Origin: Flavobacteriaceae bacterium
GTDB lineage: Bacteria; Bacteroidota; Bacteroidia; Flavobacteriales; Flavobacteriaceae
NCBI GenBank assembly: GCA_024643385.1
Contig: JAHEMZ010000004.1
Span: 1 to 64,000 of the forward strand
Direction: 5' to 3'
DNA: 64,000 nucleotides
A program made the translations under genes and the position numbers. The notes beneath the pieces were generated by a model. The model was not told where the DNA came from, searched no databases, and worked only from the letters and a program-made list of their open reading frames with translations. Within the stretch, counting starts at the first letter, position 1. Every line of letters starts with the position of its first letter. This document shows positions 8,224 to 16,675 of the stretch, piece by piece.

Positions 8224-9915
8224 ATGCAAAAACAACTAATCGAGTGCGTTCCTAATATTAGCGAAGGACGTGATACCTTAAAGATCCAAACCATTTCCCA
8301 AGTAGTTGAAACTGTGGAAGGGGTCAAACTGCTTGATGTAGACCCCGGTAAAGCAACGAACCGAACGGTTATTACCTTTGTAGGAGAACCTGATCGAGTG
8401 ATCGAAGCTGCTTTTCTTCTTATTAAAAAGGCGGCGGAATTGATCGATATGAGCAAGCACAGCGGGGCACATCCGCGCTTTGGAGCTACCGATGTTTGTC
8501 CGCTCGTTCCCATTGCTAATATAAGTTTGGAGGAAACCGCACATTATGCGCATCAATTGGGAGAACGCGTGGGGAAAGAATTAGGGATTCCCGGGTATTT
8601 TTATGAAAAGGCTGCTAAAGAGGAAAAAAGGAAAAACTTAGCCAATTGTCGCTCCGGTGAATACGAAGGTTTGGCTAAAAAACTCACCGATCCCAATTGG
8701 GTTCCCGACTTCGGACCGGCTGAATTCAGTGCAAGTGTAGTCAAAACAGGAGCTATAGCGATTTCTGCCCGTGATTTTTTGATAGCCTATAACGTTAACC
8801 TCAACAGTACTTCTACTCGCAGGGCCAATGCCATCGCCTTCGATATTAGAGAAGCAGGACGTACAAAACGGGAAGGAAATCCCATTACAGGAAAACCGGT
8901 ATTGGATGCAAACGGGGAACCTGTTCGTATTCCGGGAAAACTAAAAGCCGTAAAGGGAATTGGTTGGTATATCGAAGAATATGGTATCGCACAGATATCT
9001 TATAATCTGACCAATATTTCGATCACCTCTATGCATGAAGTTTTTGATGAAAGCTGTAAAGTAGCCAACGAAAGAGGAATGCGCGTCACCGGATCGGAAC
9101 TGGTTGGATTAGTACCCTTGCAGGCCATGCTCGATGCAGCCGATTACTTTCTGAAAAAGCAGGAGCGCTCCTTAGGAATTTCAGAAAGTGAAAAAATTAA
9201 GATCGCCATAAAGTCATTAGGACTGGACGATCTTAAGCCCTTTCATCCCGAGGAACGGATCATAGAATATATGTTGGCTTCAGACGAGAAAAAGTTGATC
9301 GATCTAAAATTGAACGATTTTGCCGACGAAACGGCAGGAGAGTCAATGGCGCCTGGCGGAGGATCCATTAGTGCTTATGTAGGTGCGCTGGGAGTATCCT
9401 TGGGAACCATGGTTGCCAACCTTTCTGCGCACAAGGCCGGATGGGATGAAAGATGGGAGTTCTTTTCAGAATGGGCGGAAAAAGGACAGGCTTATAAGAA
9501 AAAATTAATGTATCTGGTCGATGAAGACACGAATGCTTTCAACAAGATCATTGACGGATTCCGAATGCCAAAAGGTTCTGAAAATGAGATCGAAGCCCGA
9601 AAAAAAGCGATTGAAGAAGCCACGAAATACGCCACAGAAATTCCGTTTCAAGTAATGGAAACCGCCTTTCAGTCGATGGAAGTTCCACAGGCCATGTTAA
9701 AAGAAGGATTGCAAAGTTCTCTGTCTGATGCAGGAGTGGGAATACTCTGTGCAAGAGCCGCCGTCATGGGTGCATATTTTAATGTCCGTATCAACGCTAA
9801 GGATATAAAGGATCGAGCTTTTGCCGAGGATATCCTTTCAAAGGCCGCAAAGATCTATAACGCCACGTTGGCCATAGAAAAGGAAACTATCGCTCTGATA
9901 GACAGTAAAATGTAG
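8224..9915 (+). CDS. ftcD: Bifunctional glutamate formimidoyltransferase / formimidoyl-THF cyclodeaminase
   Basis: 563 residues, close to animal FTCD length. The N-terminal formiminotransferase part (about 1-330) contains ECVPNISEGRD and the catalytic-His region HSGAHPRFGATDVCP (about residues 80-94). The C-terminal cyclodeaminase part (about 350-560) contains the glycine-rich APGGGSISAYVGALG near 377. The first activity moves the formimino group of formiminoglutamate to tetrahydrofolate, releasing glutamate; the second releases ammonia to give methenyl-THF. Histidine carbon therefore feeds the one-carbon pool rather than being lost as formamide. It lies between hutI and an acetyltransferase in one operon. 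Confidence 0.95.
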   Translation: MQKQLIECVPNISEGRDTLKIQTISQVVETVEGVKLLDVDPGKATNRTVITFVGEPDRVIEAAFLLIKKAAELIDMSKHSGAHPRFGATDVCPLVPIANISLEETAHYAHQLGERVGKELGIPGYFYEKAAKEEKRKNLANCRSGEYEGLAKKLTDPNWVPDFGPAEFSASVVKTGAIAISARDFLIAYNVNLNSTSTRRANAIAFDIREAGRTKREGNPITGKPVLDANGEPVRIPGKLKAVKGIGWYIEEYGIAQISYNLTNISITSMHEVFDESCKVANERGMRVTGSELVGLVPLQAMLDAADYFLKKQERSLGISESEKIKIAIKSLGLDDLKPFHPEERIIEYMLASDEKKLIDLKLNDFADETAGESMAPGGGSISAYVGALGVSLGTMVANLSAHKAGWDERWEFFSEWAEKGQAYKKKLMYLVDEDTNAFNKIIDGFRMPKGSENEIEARKKAIEEATKYATEIPFQVMETAFQSMEVPQAMLKEGLQSSLSDAGVGILCARAAVMGAYFNVRINAKDIKDRAFAEDILSKAAKIYNATLAIEKETIALIDSKM

Positions 9916-9917
9916 TG

Positions 9918-10376
9918 ATGGGACTTCGGATAGAATCATTCCGACCGGAATTCGCCCAATCGTTCTTCGACTTAAATATCGAATGGCTGAAAACCTATTT
10001 CTATGTAGAGGATTATGATCGGGAAGTTTTAAGTAAACCACAACAATATATTTTGGATCGAGGCGGAAATTTATTTTTTGTCGTGGACGGCAAGGAGGTC
10101 TATGGAACCGTCGCTTTGATGCCTTATGACGCAACTACTTTTGAACTTACCAAGATGGCCGTATCGCCGGAACTACGAGGAAAAAAGATTGGACAACAAC
10201 TGATGGTGCACTGTATCGAATTTGCCAAGAAGGAAGGAAAAAATCTGGTCCTTTACTCTAACACCAAGCTAGAAAATGCGATTCATATCTATAAAAAATT
10301 TGGTTTTGTAGAAATTCCGGTCGAGGCGAATAGCCCTTACGATCGAAGTAATATTAAGATGACCTTAACGATCTAG
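9918..10376 (+). CDS. GNAT-family N-acetyltransferase
   Basis: 152 residues from the ATG at 9918; an in-frame GTG at 9915 overlapping the ftcD stop is a less likely start. The acetyl-CoA binding motif is visible as ELRGKKIGQQLM (about residues 90-101, the Q/RxxGxG/A loop), and IHIYKKFGFVEI is the typical late helix-strand. The substrate is unknown. It sits 2 bases after ftcD, so it is translated with the histidine-degradation genes; a role in that pathway is possible but not shown. Confidence 0.85.
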   Translation: MGLRIESFRPEFAQSFFDLNIEWLKTYFYVEDYDREVLSKPQQYILDRGGNLFFVVDGKEVYGTVALMPYDATTFELTKMAVSPELRGKKIGQQLMVHCIEFAKKEGKNLVLYSNTKLENAIHIYKKFGFVEIPVEANSPYDRSNIKMTLTI

Positions 10377-10402
10377 GTATTTATTTCGATATTAAAATTG
10401 GA

Positions 10403-10410
10403 TATCTTTA
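10403..10410 (+). promoter_or_regulatory. Putative -7 box upstream of the MBL-fold lipoprotein
   Basis: TATCTTTA, one mismatch to TAnnTTTG, 17 bases before the preferred ATG at 10428. It would suggest transcription independent of the hut operon. Confidence 0.35.
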
Positions 10411-10427
10411 ACAAAAAAAATAACGCT

Positions 10428-11222
10428 ATGAAAAATTTTATTTATTTCCTTTTCGTATTCACCCTACTTACAAGTTGTAAAAATAATACATCCGAAAACA
10501 TTGCAGCAGAAACCGATTCAACGCTCAATGATATCACTGAACTGCCAACCGCATCTTCTTTTAAAGTTACTCCTATTTCACATGCTACCATGGTCATCCG
10601 TTGGGGCGACACCACCCTATACATTGATCCTGTAGGAGGTGCTACTGCTTTTGAAGGATCTAGTAAACCGGATCTTATTCTGGTGACAGACATTCATGGT
10701 GATCATTTAAATATAGAGACCTTGGAAGCGTTGATTCAACCCAAAACCAAATTAATTGTTCCGAATGCAGTTGCCGAAAAGCTTTCAGAAAAACTAGCGC
10801 CTATGGCCATGATCATGGATAACGGGGAGATCAATGAGGTTTTAGGTTTTAGCATTGAAGCCATTCCTATGTACAATTTACGGGAGGAAGCTCTGCAATT
10901 TCATACGAAAGGACGTGGAAACGGTTACGTGATCGAATTAAGTGGCGAGCGCGTTTATATTTCCGGAGACACCGAAGACATTCCGGAGATGCGAACCCTG
11001 CAAAATATTGACAAAGCTTTTGTCTGCATGAACCTCCCTTACACCATGACGGTAGAAAGTGCTGCGGATGCAGTGTTAACTTTTGCTCCAAAAGAAGTAT
11101 TCCCTTACCATTACCGTGGAACAGAAGGCTTGAGTGATGTTGTGAAATTTCAACAAATGGTAACAGAGAAGAATGCTGCCATAAAAGTAACACAACTTGA
11201 TTGGTATCCTGCGACGCAGTAA
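10428..11222 (+). CDS. Metallo-beta-lactamase-fold hydrolase lipoprotein (UlaG-like)
   Basis: 264 residues from the ATG at 10428, chosen because it places a lipoprotein signal (FTLLTSC) at the right distance; an ATG 30 bases upstream would add an unusual leader. The Zn-binding signature is HGDH in TDIHGDHLNIE, followed by late metal residues in YISGDTED and FPYHYRGTEG. The order and short length resemble the UlaG-like branch of the MBL superfamily (Lactamase_B_2), acting on unknown small molecules or phospho-esters. As a lipoprotein it should be in the envelope. A strong hairpin follows the stop. Confidence 0.85.
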   Translation: MKNFIYFLFVFTLLTSCKNNTSENIAAETDSTLNDITELPTASSFKVTPISHATMVIRWGDTTLYIDPVGGATAFEGSSKPDLILVTDIHGDHLNIETLEALIQPKTKLIVPNAVAEKLSEKLAPMAMIMDNGEINEVLGFSIEAIPMYNLREEALQFHTKGRGNGYVIELSGERVYISGDTEDIPEMRTLQNIDKAFVCMNLPYTMTVESAADAVLTFAPKEVFPYHYRGTEGLSDVVKFQQMVTEKNAAIKVTQLDWYPATQ

Positions 11223-11240
11223 TTGAAAGTAGTTGTCAAA

Positions 11241-11267
11241 AGGCAGGGAATATCCCTGCTTTTTTTA
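11241..11267. terminator. Hairpin terminator between convergent genes
   Basis: Stem GCAGGGA (11243-11249) with TCCCTGC (11253-11259), then seven Ts on the plus strand. It ends the MBL gene; the pcm gene converges from the other side, but the A run on its exit side is short. Confidence 0.75.
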
Positions 11268-11271
11268 TGGT

Positions 11272-11913
11272 TTAATTTTTATCTTCCAGCAACGGCACAA
11301 ATCGAAATTCACCATGTTCTGTTTTTTCGAACTTACGTGCACTTGTGCGCTCGAAGACGGTCATAATTTGTACATCCTCTCCCACAGGAATTACTAACTT
11401 CCCTCCCACTTTTAATTGTGCTAACAATGGTTTAGGCACATAGGGTGCTCCGGCTGTGACCACGATCCCGTCAAAGGGAGCAAACTCAGGAAGTCCTTTG
11501 TACCCGTCACCAAAAACCATCTTCTTGGGTCGATAGCCAATTTTAGGCAGGAACAGACTGGTTTTTTTAAACAGTTCATTTTGTCGCTCGATTGTATAAA
11601 CTAAAACCCCCATTTCCAGTAAGACCGCACTCTGATAACCACTCCCTGTTCCGATCTCTAATACCTTATCCCCTTCTTTTACCGCCAGTAATTCTGTTTG
11701 ACGAGCCACGGTATAGGGCTGTGAAATGGTTTGATCGGCTGCAATGGGAAAAGCTTTGTCGACGTAGGCATGATCGATAAATCCGCTATCCATGAACCAG
11801 TGACGTGGCACTCGTCCGATAGCTTCCAATACGTCTTCATTGGTGATGCCTTTTTTACGCAATAGCTCCACTAATTTCATCCGCATACCCTTATGTGTAA
11901 ATGTATCTTTCAT
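11272..11913 (-). CDS. pcm: Protein-L-isoaspartate O-methyltransferase
   Basis: 213 residues, standard for Pcm. The SAM-binding motif VLEIGTGSGYQSAVL (about residues 84-98) and the Pcm-specific ISQPYTVARQTELL upstream of it are clear. The enzyme methylates isoaspartyl residues in damaged proteins so they can revert to aspartate. It follows the GNAT gene on the same strand with 3 bases between, so they are co-transcribed. Confidence 0.94.
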   Translation of the reverse strand: MKDTFTHKGMRMKLVELLRKKGITNEDVLEAIGRVPRHWFMDSGFIDHAYVDKAFPIAADQTISQPYTVARQTELLAVKEGDKVLEIGTGSGYQSAVLLEMGVLVYTIERQNELFKKTSLFLPKIGYRPKKMVFGDGYKGLPEFAPFDGIVVTAGAPYVPKPLLAQLKVGGKLVIPVGEDVQIMTVFERTSARKFEKTEHGEFRFVPLLEDKN

Positions 11914-11916
11914 ATC

Positions 11917-12462
11917 TTATTCTTTATTCATCCAGTCCTCTTTCATGAGCTCATAAAAAGTACATAGTGCCCCGTGTCCTTCAAATGTTCCTATTTGTCG
12001 CATTCCCAGTTTTTCGTTTAAAATCTTGATTGATGCTTTATTGGATTGCATGGCCATCCCGTAGATCACTTCATATTTGGAATGTGAGAACACATAGTCC
12101 AAACACACCACGGCCGATTCCGCAGCATACCCCATCCCCCAAAATTCTTCACGCAAACGATAGCCAATATCAAGAAAATTTTGATGTCCATTAATAGCCT
12201 CCAAATTCAATTTGAAACCGGTCCATCCTACGAATTCCCCAGTCTGCTTTTCGATCATGGCCCATCTGCCAATACCATGATCTATATATTGTTGCCTTAC
12301 TCCTTGGATTAGGGATCTAGCTTGGTCGATCGTGTGAATGGGATTATTCCCAAGATGTTCATGAACTCTGGGGTTGGAATCCAATGCAAACATTCCGTCA
12401 TCATCTGTAAGCCGCAATTCCCGTATCCATAATCGGGAAGTTTCTAAAATTGGTTGTCTCAT
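11917..12462 (-). CDS. RimJ/RimL-type GNAT acetyltransferase
   Basis: 181 residues from the ATG at 12460-12462 (MRQPILETSRLWIREL); an in-frame TTG 18 bases upstream lies inside a -7 box and is unlikely to be used. The LETSRLWIRELRLTD start, REEFWGMGYAAESAV (acetyl-CoA loop) and NKASIKILNEKLGM helix are typical of the GNAT branch that acts on ribosomal protein N-termini or similar amines. The actual substrate is unknown. pcm follows by 3 bases. Confidence 0.85.
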   Translation of the reverse strand: MRQPILETSRLWIRELRLTDDDGMFALDSNPRVHEHLGNNPIHTIDQARSLIQGVRQQYIDHGIGRWAMIEKQTGEFVGWTGFKLNLEAINGHQNFLDIGYRLREEFWGMGYAAESAVVCLDYVFSHSKYEVIYGMAMQSNKASIKILNEKLGMRQIGTFEGHGALCTFYELMKEDWMNKE

Positions 12463-12477
12463 CGATTTTCTATGAAA

Positions 12478-12485
12478 CAAAGCTA
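12478..12485 (-). promoter_or_regulatory. -7 box of the acetyltransferase-pcm operon
   Basis: TAGCTTTG on the minus strand is a perfect match to TAnnTTTG and lies 15 bases before the ATG at 12462. No TTG at the usual -33 spacing was found. Confidence 0.5.
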
Positions 12486-12540
12486 CTAAAACCCCTTCGG
12501 AATTTGACCGGCATCCTGCTCAATTTTACCTCAAAAAAAG

Positions 12541-12548
12541 TATCTTTG
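12541..12548 (+). promoter_or_regulatory. -7 box of the Gfo/Idh operon
   Basis: TATCTTTG matches TAnnTTTG exactly, 16 bases before the ATG at 12565. No TTG was found at normal -33 spacing. Confidence 0.5.
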
Positions 12549-12564
12549 TCAAAAATCCATTCAC

Positions 12565-13533
12565 ATGCTTAAAGCAGGAGTCTTAGGTGCCGGTCACCTG
12601 GGTAAAATTCACTTGAAATTGCTGCAACAATCTTCAAGGTATAACTTGGTCGGTTTTTACGATGCAGATACGAAGGCAGCTAAACAAATTGAACAGGAAT
12701 TGGGTTATAAAAGCTACCCATCCATGGAAGCACTCATCGAGGCCTGTGATATGGTCGATGTGGTAACTCCCACAATCCATCATTTCAAATGCGCCAAAAA
12801 AGTGGTAGAAGCCGGGAAGCATTTGTTCATTGAAAAGCCCATTACACAAACAGTGGAAGAATCAGAATTGTTAAGAGCGCTGGTTAAAAAACATGGAGTA
12901 AGAGGACAAGTAGGTCATGTGGAGCGTTTCAACCCTGCGTTTACGGCGGTAAAAGGAATGTTTGAAAATCCTATGTTCATTGAGGCACATCGTCTTGCTG
13001 AATTTAATCCTCGCGGAACCGATGTTCCCGTTGTGTTGGACCTGATGATCCATGATATTGATGCCATTCTGAGTGTGGTAAAAAGCAAGGTGAAGAATGT
13101 AAGCGCAAGCGGCGTTTCCGTCATTTCTGAAACGCCGGATATTGCCAATGCCCGTATCGAATTTGAAAATGGTTGTGTGGCCAATCTTACGGCCAGTAGG
13201 ATCTCGATGAAAAAAATGCGCAAAGCTCGATTCTTTCAAAAAGATGCTTATATCTCGGTTGATTTCTTAGAAAAGAAATCTGAGGTGGTTAAGATGAAAG
13301 ATGCCCCAAGAAAGGCCGATGATTTTGCCATGATCCTTACCAATGCCGAAGGGAAAAAGAAACAGATCTATTTTGACAACCCTAAAATAGCTCAAAACAA
13401 TGCCATCCTGGACGAATTGGAATCTTTCGCCGATGCCATTGAAAATAATACTACGCCTGTGGTAAGCTTAGAACAAGGCTCTGAGGCCTTGCGAGTTGCC
13501 CTACTTATAATCGAAAATTTTAAAAGTTTATAA
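12565..13533 (+). CDS. Gfo/Idh/MocA-family NAD(P)-dependent oxidoreductase
   Basis: 322 residues. The N-terminal Rossmann motif GVLGAGHLGKIH (residues 5-16) binds NAD(P), and the EKP motif that contacts the nicotinamide is seen as FIEKPITQT near 93. The C-terminal alpha/beta domain begins with VGHVERFNPAF near 119. The family oxidises or reduces sugars and related alcohols (including UDP-sugars and biliverdin); the substrate cannot be told. It is 6 bases upstream of the hydroxyacyl-CoA dehydrogenase gene and probably shares its transcript. Confidence 0.9.
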   Translation: MLKAGVLGAGHLGKIHLKLLQQSSRYNLVGFYDADTKAAKQIEQELGYKSYPSMEALIEACDMVDVVTPTIHHFKCAKKVVEAGKHLFIEKPITQTVEESELLRALVKKHGVRGQVGHVERFNPAFTAVKGMFENPMFIEAHRLAEFNPRGTDVPVVLDLMIHDIDAILSVVKSKVKNVSASGVSVISETPDIANARIEFENGCVANLTASRISMKKMRKARFFQKDAYISVDFLEKKSEVVKMKDAPRKADDFAMILTNAEGKKKQIYFDNPKIAQNNAILDELESFADAIENNTTPVVSLEQGSEALRVALLIIENFKSL

Positions 13534-13539
13534 TATAGC

Positions 13540-14427
13540 ATGAAAAATGTAGCCGTTATAGGAGCCGGAACTATGGGAAATGGAATTGCCCATACCTTTG
13601 CTCAATTTGATTACCGTGTACAGCTTATTGACGTTTCTCAAACCGCATTAGACCGCGGAATTGCCACGATCACCAAAAATCTGGATCGCATGGTGGCCAA
13701 AGGAACTATTTCCGAAGTAGAAAAGAAGGCAACGTTAAGCAATATTACCACTTATACCAATTTGGAAGAGGGGGTAGAATATGCAAGCTTAGTGGTAGAA
13801 GCTGCCACGGAGAATCTGGACCTGAAATTGAAGATCTTTAAAGATTTGGATAAGTTCTGTCCGGATGACACAATTCTCGCTTCGAACACCTCGTCCATTT
13901 CCATTACTCAAATAGGCGCTGTTACCTCTCGCCCGGAGATGGTTATTGGCATGCACTTTATGAACCCTGTGCCAATCATGAAACTGGTAGAGATTATCAA
14001 AGGCTACAACACCAGTGATGTAACCTATCAAACCGTGCGAGCTATCTCGTTAAAACTAAACAAGGTTCCGGTAGAAGTAAATGATTATCCGGGATTTGTA
14101 GCGAATCGTATTTTAATGCCCATGATCAATGAGGCGATAGAAACGCTATACAATAATGTGGCGGGCGTAGCAGAGATCGACACCGTGATGAAATTAGGGA
14201 TGGCCCACCCGATGGGACCTTTGCAATTGGCAGATTTTATTGGTTTAGATGTCTGCCTTTCCATCTTAAAAGTAATGTATGACGGATTCAAAAACCCGAA
14301 ATACGCACCTTGTCCACTGTTGGTAAATATGGTAATGGCCGGAAAACTTGGCATCAAAAGCGGGGAAGGTTTTTACGATTATTCGGAAAGTAAAAAAGCG
14401 GAAAAAGTGGCCCACATGTTTTCATAA
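13540..14427 (+). CDS. 3-hydroxyacyl-CoA (3-hydroxybutyryl-CoA) dehydrogenase
   Basis: 295 residues. NAD-binding GAGTMGNGIAHTFAQ lies at residues 7-21. The catalytic His region is MHFMNPVPIMKLVE near 142, and DYPGFVANRILMPMINEA near 187 is the signature of this family. It oxidises L-3-hydroxyacyl-CoA to 3-ketoacyl-CoA in beta-oxidation or butanoate metabolism. The single-domain length fits the short-chain (Hbd/PaaH-like) type rather than multifunctional FadB. No other fatty acid oxidation genes are nearby, so context does not refine the substrate. Confidence 0.93.
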   Translation: MKNVAVIGAGTMGNGIAHTFAQFDYRVQLIDVSQTALDRGIATITKNLDRMVAKGTISEVEKKATLSNITTYTNLEEGVEYASLVVEAATENLDLKLKIFKDLDKFCPDDTILASNTSSISITQIGAVTSRPEMVIGMHFMNPVPIMKLVEIIKGYNTSDVTYQTVRAISLKLNKVPVEVNDYPGFVANRILMPMINEAIETLYNNVAGVAEIDTVMKLGMAHPMGPLQLADFIGLDVCLSILKVMYDGFKNPKYAPCPLLVNMVMAGKLGIKSGEGFYDYSESKKAEKVAHMFS

Positions 14428-14428
14428 T

Positions 14429-14468
14429 AATGCCTGAGTGATGATCGAATGAGTCGATCAAAGGCATT
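14429..14468 (+). other. Two-level RNA hairpin between the hydroxyacyl-CoA dehydrogenase and yggS genes
   Basis: Outer stem AATGCCT (14429-14435) pairs with AGGCATT (14462-14468); inner stem GATCGA (14443-14448) pairs with TCGATC (14454-14459) around a 5-base loop. No T run follows, so it is not a normal intrinsic terminator. It could be an mRNA-processing or stabilising element; role not known. Confidence 0.4.
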
Positions 14469-14492
14469 GGTGAAATTATTTATGAATTCTAA

Positions 14493-15152
14493 ATGAACAT
14501 TTCAGAAAATTTAAAAAAACTAACCCCCACATTACCGGAAGATGTCACCTTGGTTGCGGTTTCCAAAACCAAACCATTAGAAGATCTGATGTTAGCCTAT
14601 CATGCCGGTCAGCGTGTGTTTGGTGAAAATAAAATTCAGGAAATGGCTGCCAAGTGGGAGGCAATGCCCAAAGATGTCGAATGGCATATGATCGGACATG
14701 TGCAAACCAATAAGGTAAAATACATGGCCGAATTCGTCACCCTGATTCATGCCGTAGATAGCCTGAAGCTTTTACTAGAGATAAATAAACAGGCCCAAAA
14801 ATTCAAACGTGTGATACATTGTCTGGTTCAGATAAAGATCGCAGACGAGGAAAGTAAATTCGGACTCACGGAAAGTGAAGCGATATCTTTACTGAATGAC
14901 CCGACCGCAGGAGCCTTAACCCATGTAAAAATTGTGGGATTAATGGGGATGGCTACTTTTACGGAAGATAAAGCACAATTGATAAGGGAGTTCTCCCATT
15001 TAAAAAGGTTTTACGACCTTCATAAAGACACCTATTCCTTCCATATCTTATCGATGGGGATGAGTGGAGATTATAAGATAGCCATTCAACAAGGCAGCAA
15101 TATGATTCGTGTGGGAAGCGCTATTTTTGGGGAGCGAAACTATTCACAATAA
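14493..15152 (+). CDS. YggS-family PLP homeostasis protein
   Basis: 219 residues, usual length. The PLP lysine is Lys25 in LVAVSKTKPLED; other family marks are FGENKIQEM near residue 46, EWHMIGHVQTNKVKY near 67, and the final LSMGMSGDYKIAIQQGSNMIRVG. The protein is a single-domain type III-fold cytosolic PLP carrier that keeps vitamin B6 and amino acid pools in balance; it has no known catalytic reaction. A hairpin lies in the 65-base gap upstream. Confidence 0.95.
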   Translation: MNISENLKKLTPTLPEDVTLVAVSKTKPLEDLMLAYHAGQRVFGENKIQEMAAKWEAMPKDVEWHMIGHVQTNKVKYMAEFVTLIHAVDSLKLLLEINKQAQKFKRVIHCLVQIKIADEESKFGLTESEAISLLNDPTAGALTHVKIVGLMGMATFTEDKAQLIREFSHLKRFYDLHKDTYSFHILSMGMSGDYKIAIQQGSNMIRVGSAIFGERNYSQ

Positions 15153-15258
15153 GTTAATAAATCATTAGGTTTTAACAACTGTAACCAAGAATTTCTACCA
15201 AATACTATTTAAATTGGCTTATTCTTTTTACAGACATTTTTAAAATATTAGAGCATAC

Positions 15259-16638
15259 GTGTACGCAATTTTAGATATCGAAACTACCGGAGGGAAATAC
15301 AATGAAGAAGGAATTACTGAAATTGCTATTTATCGATTTGACGGACATCAAATTGTGGATCAATTTTCCAGTCTGGTAAATCCGGAACGAACCATACAAC
15401 CTTTTGTAGTGAACCTGACCGGTATTAACAATGAAATGCTGCGAAATGCCCCTAAATTCTATGAGGTCGCCAAGCGAATTATTGAAATTACCGAAGGTTG
15501 TGTCGTTGTAGCTCATAATGCACAGTTTGATAACCGAATACTAACTACCGAATTCGACCGGCTGGGTTATACCTTCGAAAAAGATACCCTATGTACGGTA
15601 GAACTCTCTAAAAAACTTATCCCCGGTATGGATTCCTATAGTTTAGGAAAACTTGCTCGATCTTTAGGAATACCTATAAGCGATAGACATCGCGCACAAG
15701 GTGACGCCATTGCCACCGTTAGTTTGTTTAAGATGTTAATGATCCGAGACACGTCAAAAGAAATTATCCAAACTACGGTTCGCAAAGACCCCAAGCGACA
15801 GCTTGAACCTAAACTTCTTGAACTTATAGAAAATGCCCCCGCCGATACGGGAGTTTATTATATGCATCGTTCAGATGGTTCCATTATTTACATTGGAAAA
15901 AGCAAGAACATTAAAAAACGTTTGGTGCAGCATTTTACCAACGATAACCGTAAATCGAAAAAGTTACAACTGGATGTTGCTGCAGTGACCTATGAAAAAA
16001 CCGGCAGCGAACTCATTGCCTTGCTAAAGGAAAGTGAAGAAATTAAACTGAACAAACCCATTTATAACAGAGCTTTACGAAGAAGCCTTTTCTTATACCA
16101 GCTAATTTCTTTTGAGGACGAAAAGGGATATATCAACTTAAGGATCGAGAAGGCTGATAGCAGAAAAAAAGCGATCACCACCTTTACTAATTACCAGCAA
16201 GCCAAGTCCTCTATGTACCGTATTACGGAAACGCATCAATTGTGTCAAAAACTTACCGGCATCTATGAAACGAAGTCGAGTTGTTTTCTATATGGCATTA
16301 AGGAATGTCATGGCGCCTGTATTGAAGAAGAGTCTGTTGCTGAATATAACACACGGGTAGCTACTTTTCTAGAAGCAAATAGTTACACCAACAAGAATAT
16401 GCTCATCATTGACAGAGGCCGAGAAGTAGATGAGCGATCGGCCATTCTTATCGAAAATGGCAAATACATTGGTTTCGGGTTCTATAATCTGAACTATCAA
16501 ATCAATAATCCGGATGTGCTTAAATCTATCATTAGTCCTATGCAAAACAACAGGGATTCGCAGCATATTATTCAATCCTACCTGCGCAAAAACAAGGTAC
16601 TTAAGATCGTAAATTTATCGCCGAATAAGGTAGATTGA
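15259..16638 (+). CDS. Exonuclease (DnaQ-like) fused to GIY-YIG endonuclease domain
   Basis: 459 residues from a GTG start (15259). The N-terminal 170 residues are a DEDD 3'-5' exonuclease: LDIETTGGKYNEEG (ExoI), VVAHNAQFDNRIL (ExoII) and SDRHRAQGDAIAT (ExoIII, HxxxxxD). A GIY-YIG nuclease follows from about 193 (DTGVYYMH...IIYIGKSKNIKKRLVQHF). The C-terminal region resembles the UvrC/Cho part after GIY-YIG, with a Cys-rich stretch (SSCFLYGIKECHGAC). Proteins with this order are known in Bacteroidota and are annotated as DNA polymerase III epsilon or UvrC-like; a DNA repair role is inferred. Confidence 0.88.
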   Translation: MYAILDIETTGGKYNEEGITEIAIYRFDGHQIVDQFSSLVNPERTIQPFVVNLTGINNEMLRNAPKFYEVAKRIIEITEGCVVVAHNAQFDNRILTTEFDRLGYTFEKDTLCTVELSKKLIPGMDSYSLGKLARSLGIPISDRHRAQGDAIATVSLFKMLMIRDTSKEIIQTTVRKDPKRQLEPKLLELIENAPADTGVYYMHRSDGSIIYIGKSKNIKKRLVQHFTNDNRKSKKLQLDVAAVTYEKTGSELIALLKESEEIKLNKPIYNRALRRSLFLYQLISFEDEKGYINLRIEKADSRKKAITTFTNYQQAKSSMYRITETHQLCQKLTGIYETKSSCFLYGIKECHGACIEEESVAEYNTRVATFLEANSYTNKNMLIIDRGREVDERSAILIENGKYIGFGFYNLNYQINNPDVLKSIISPMQNNRDSQHIIQSYLRKNKVLKIVNLSPNKVD

Positions 16639-16675
16639 AGAAACTTACTTATTTTTAAGACATAAATTATATACC

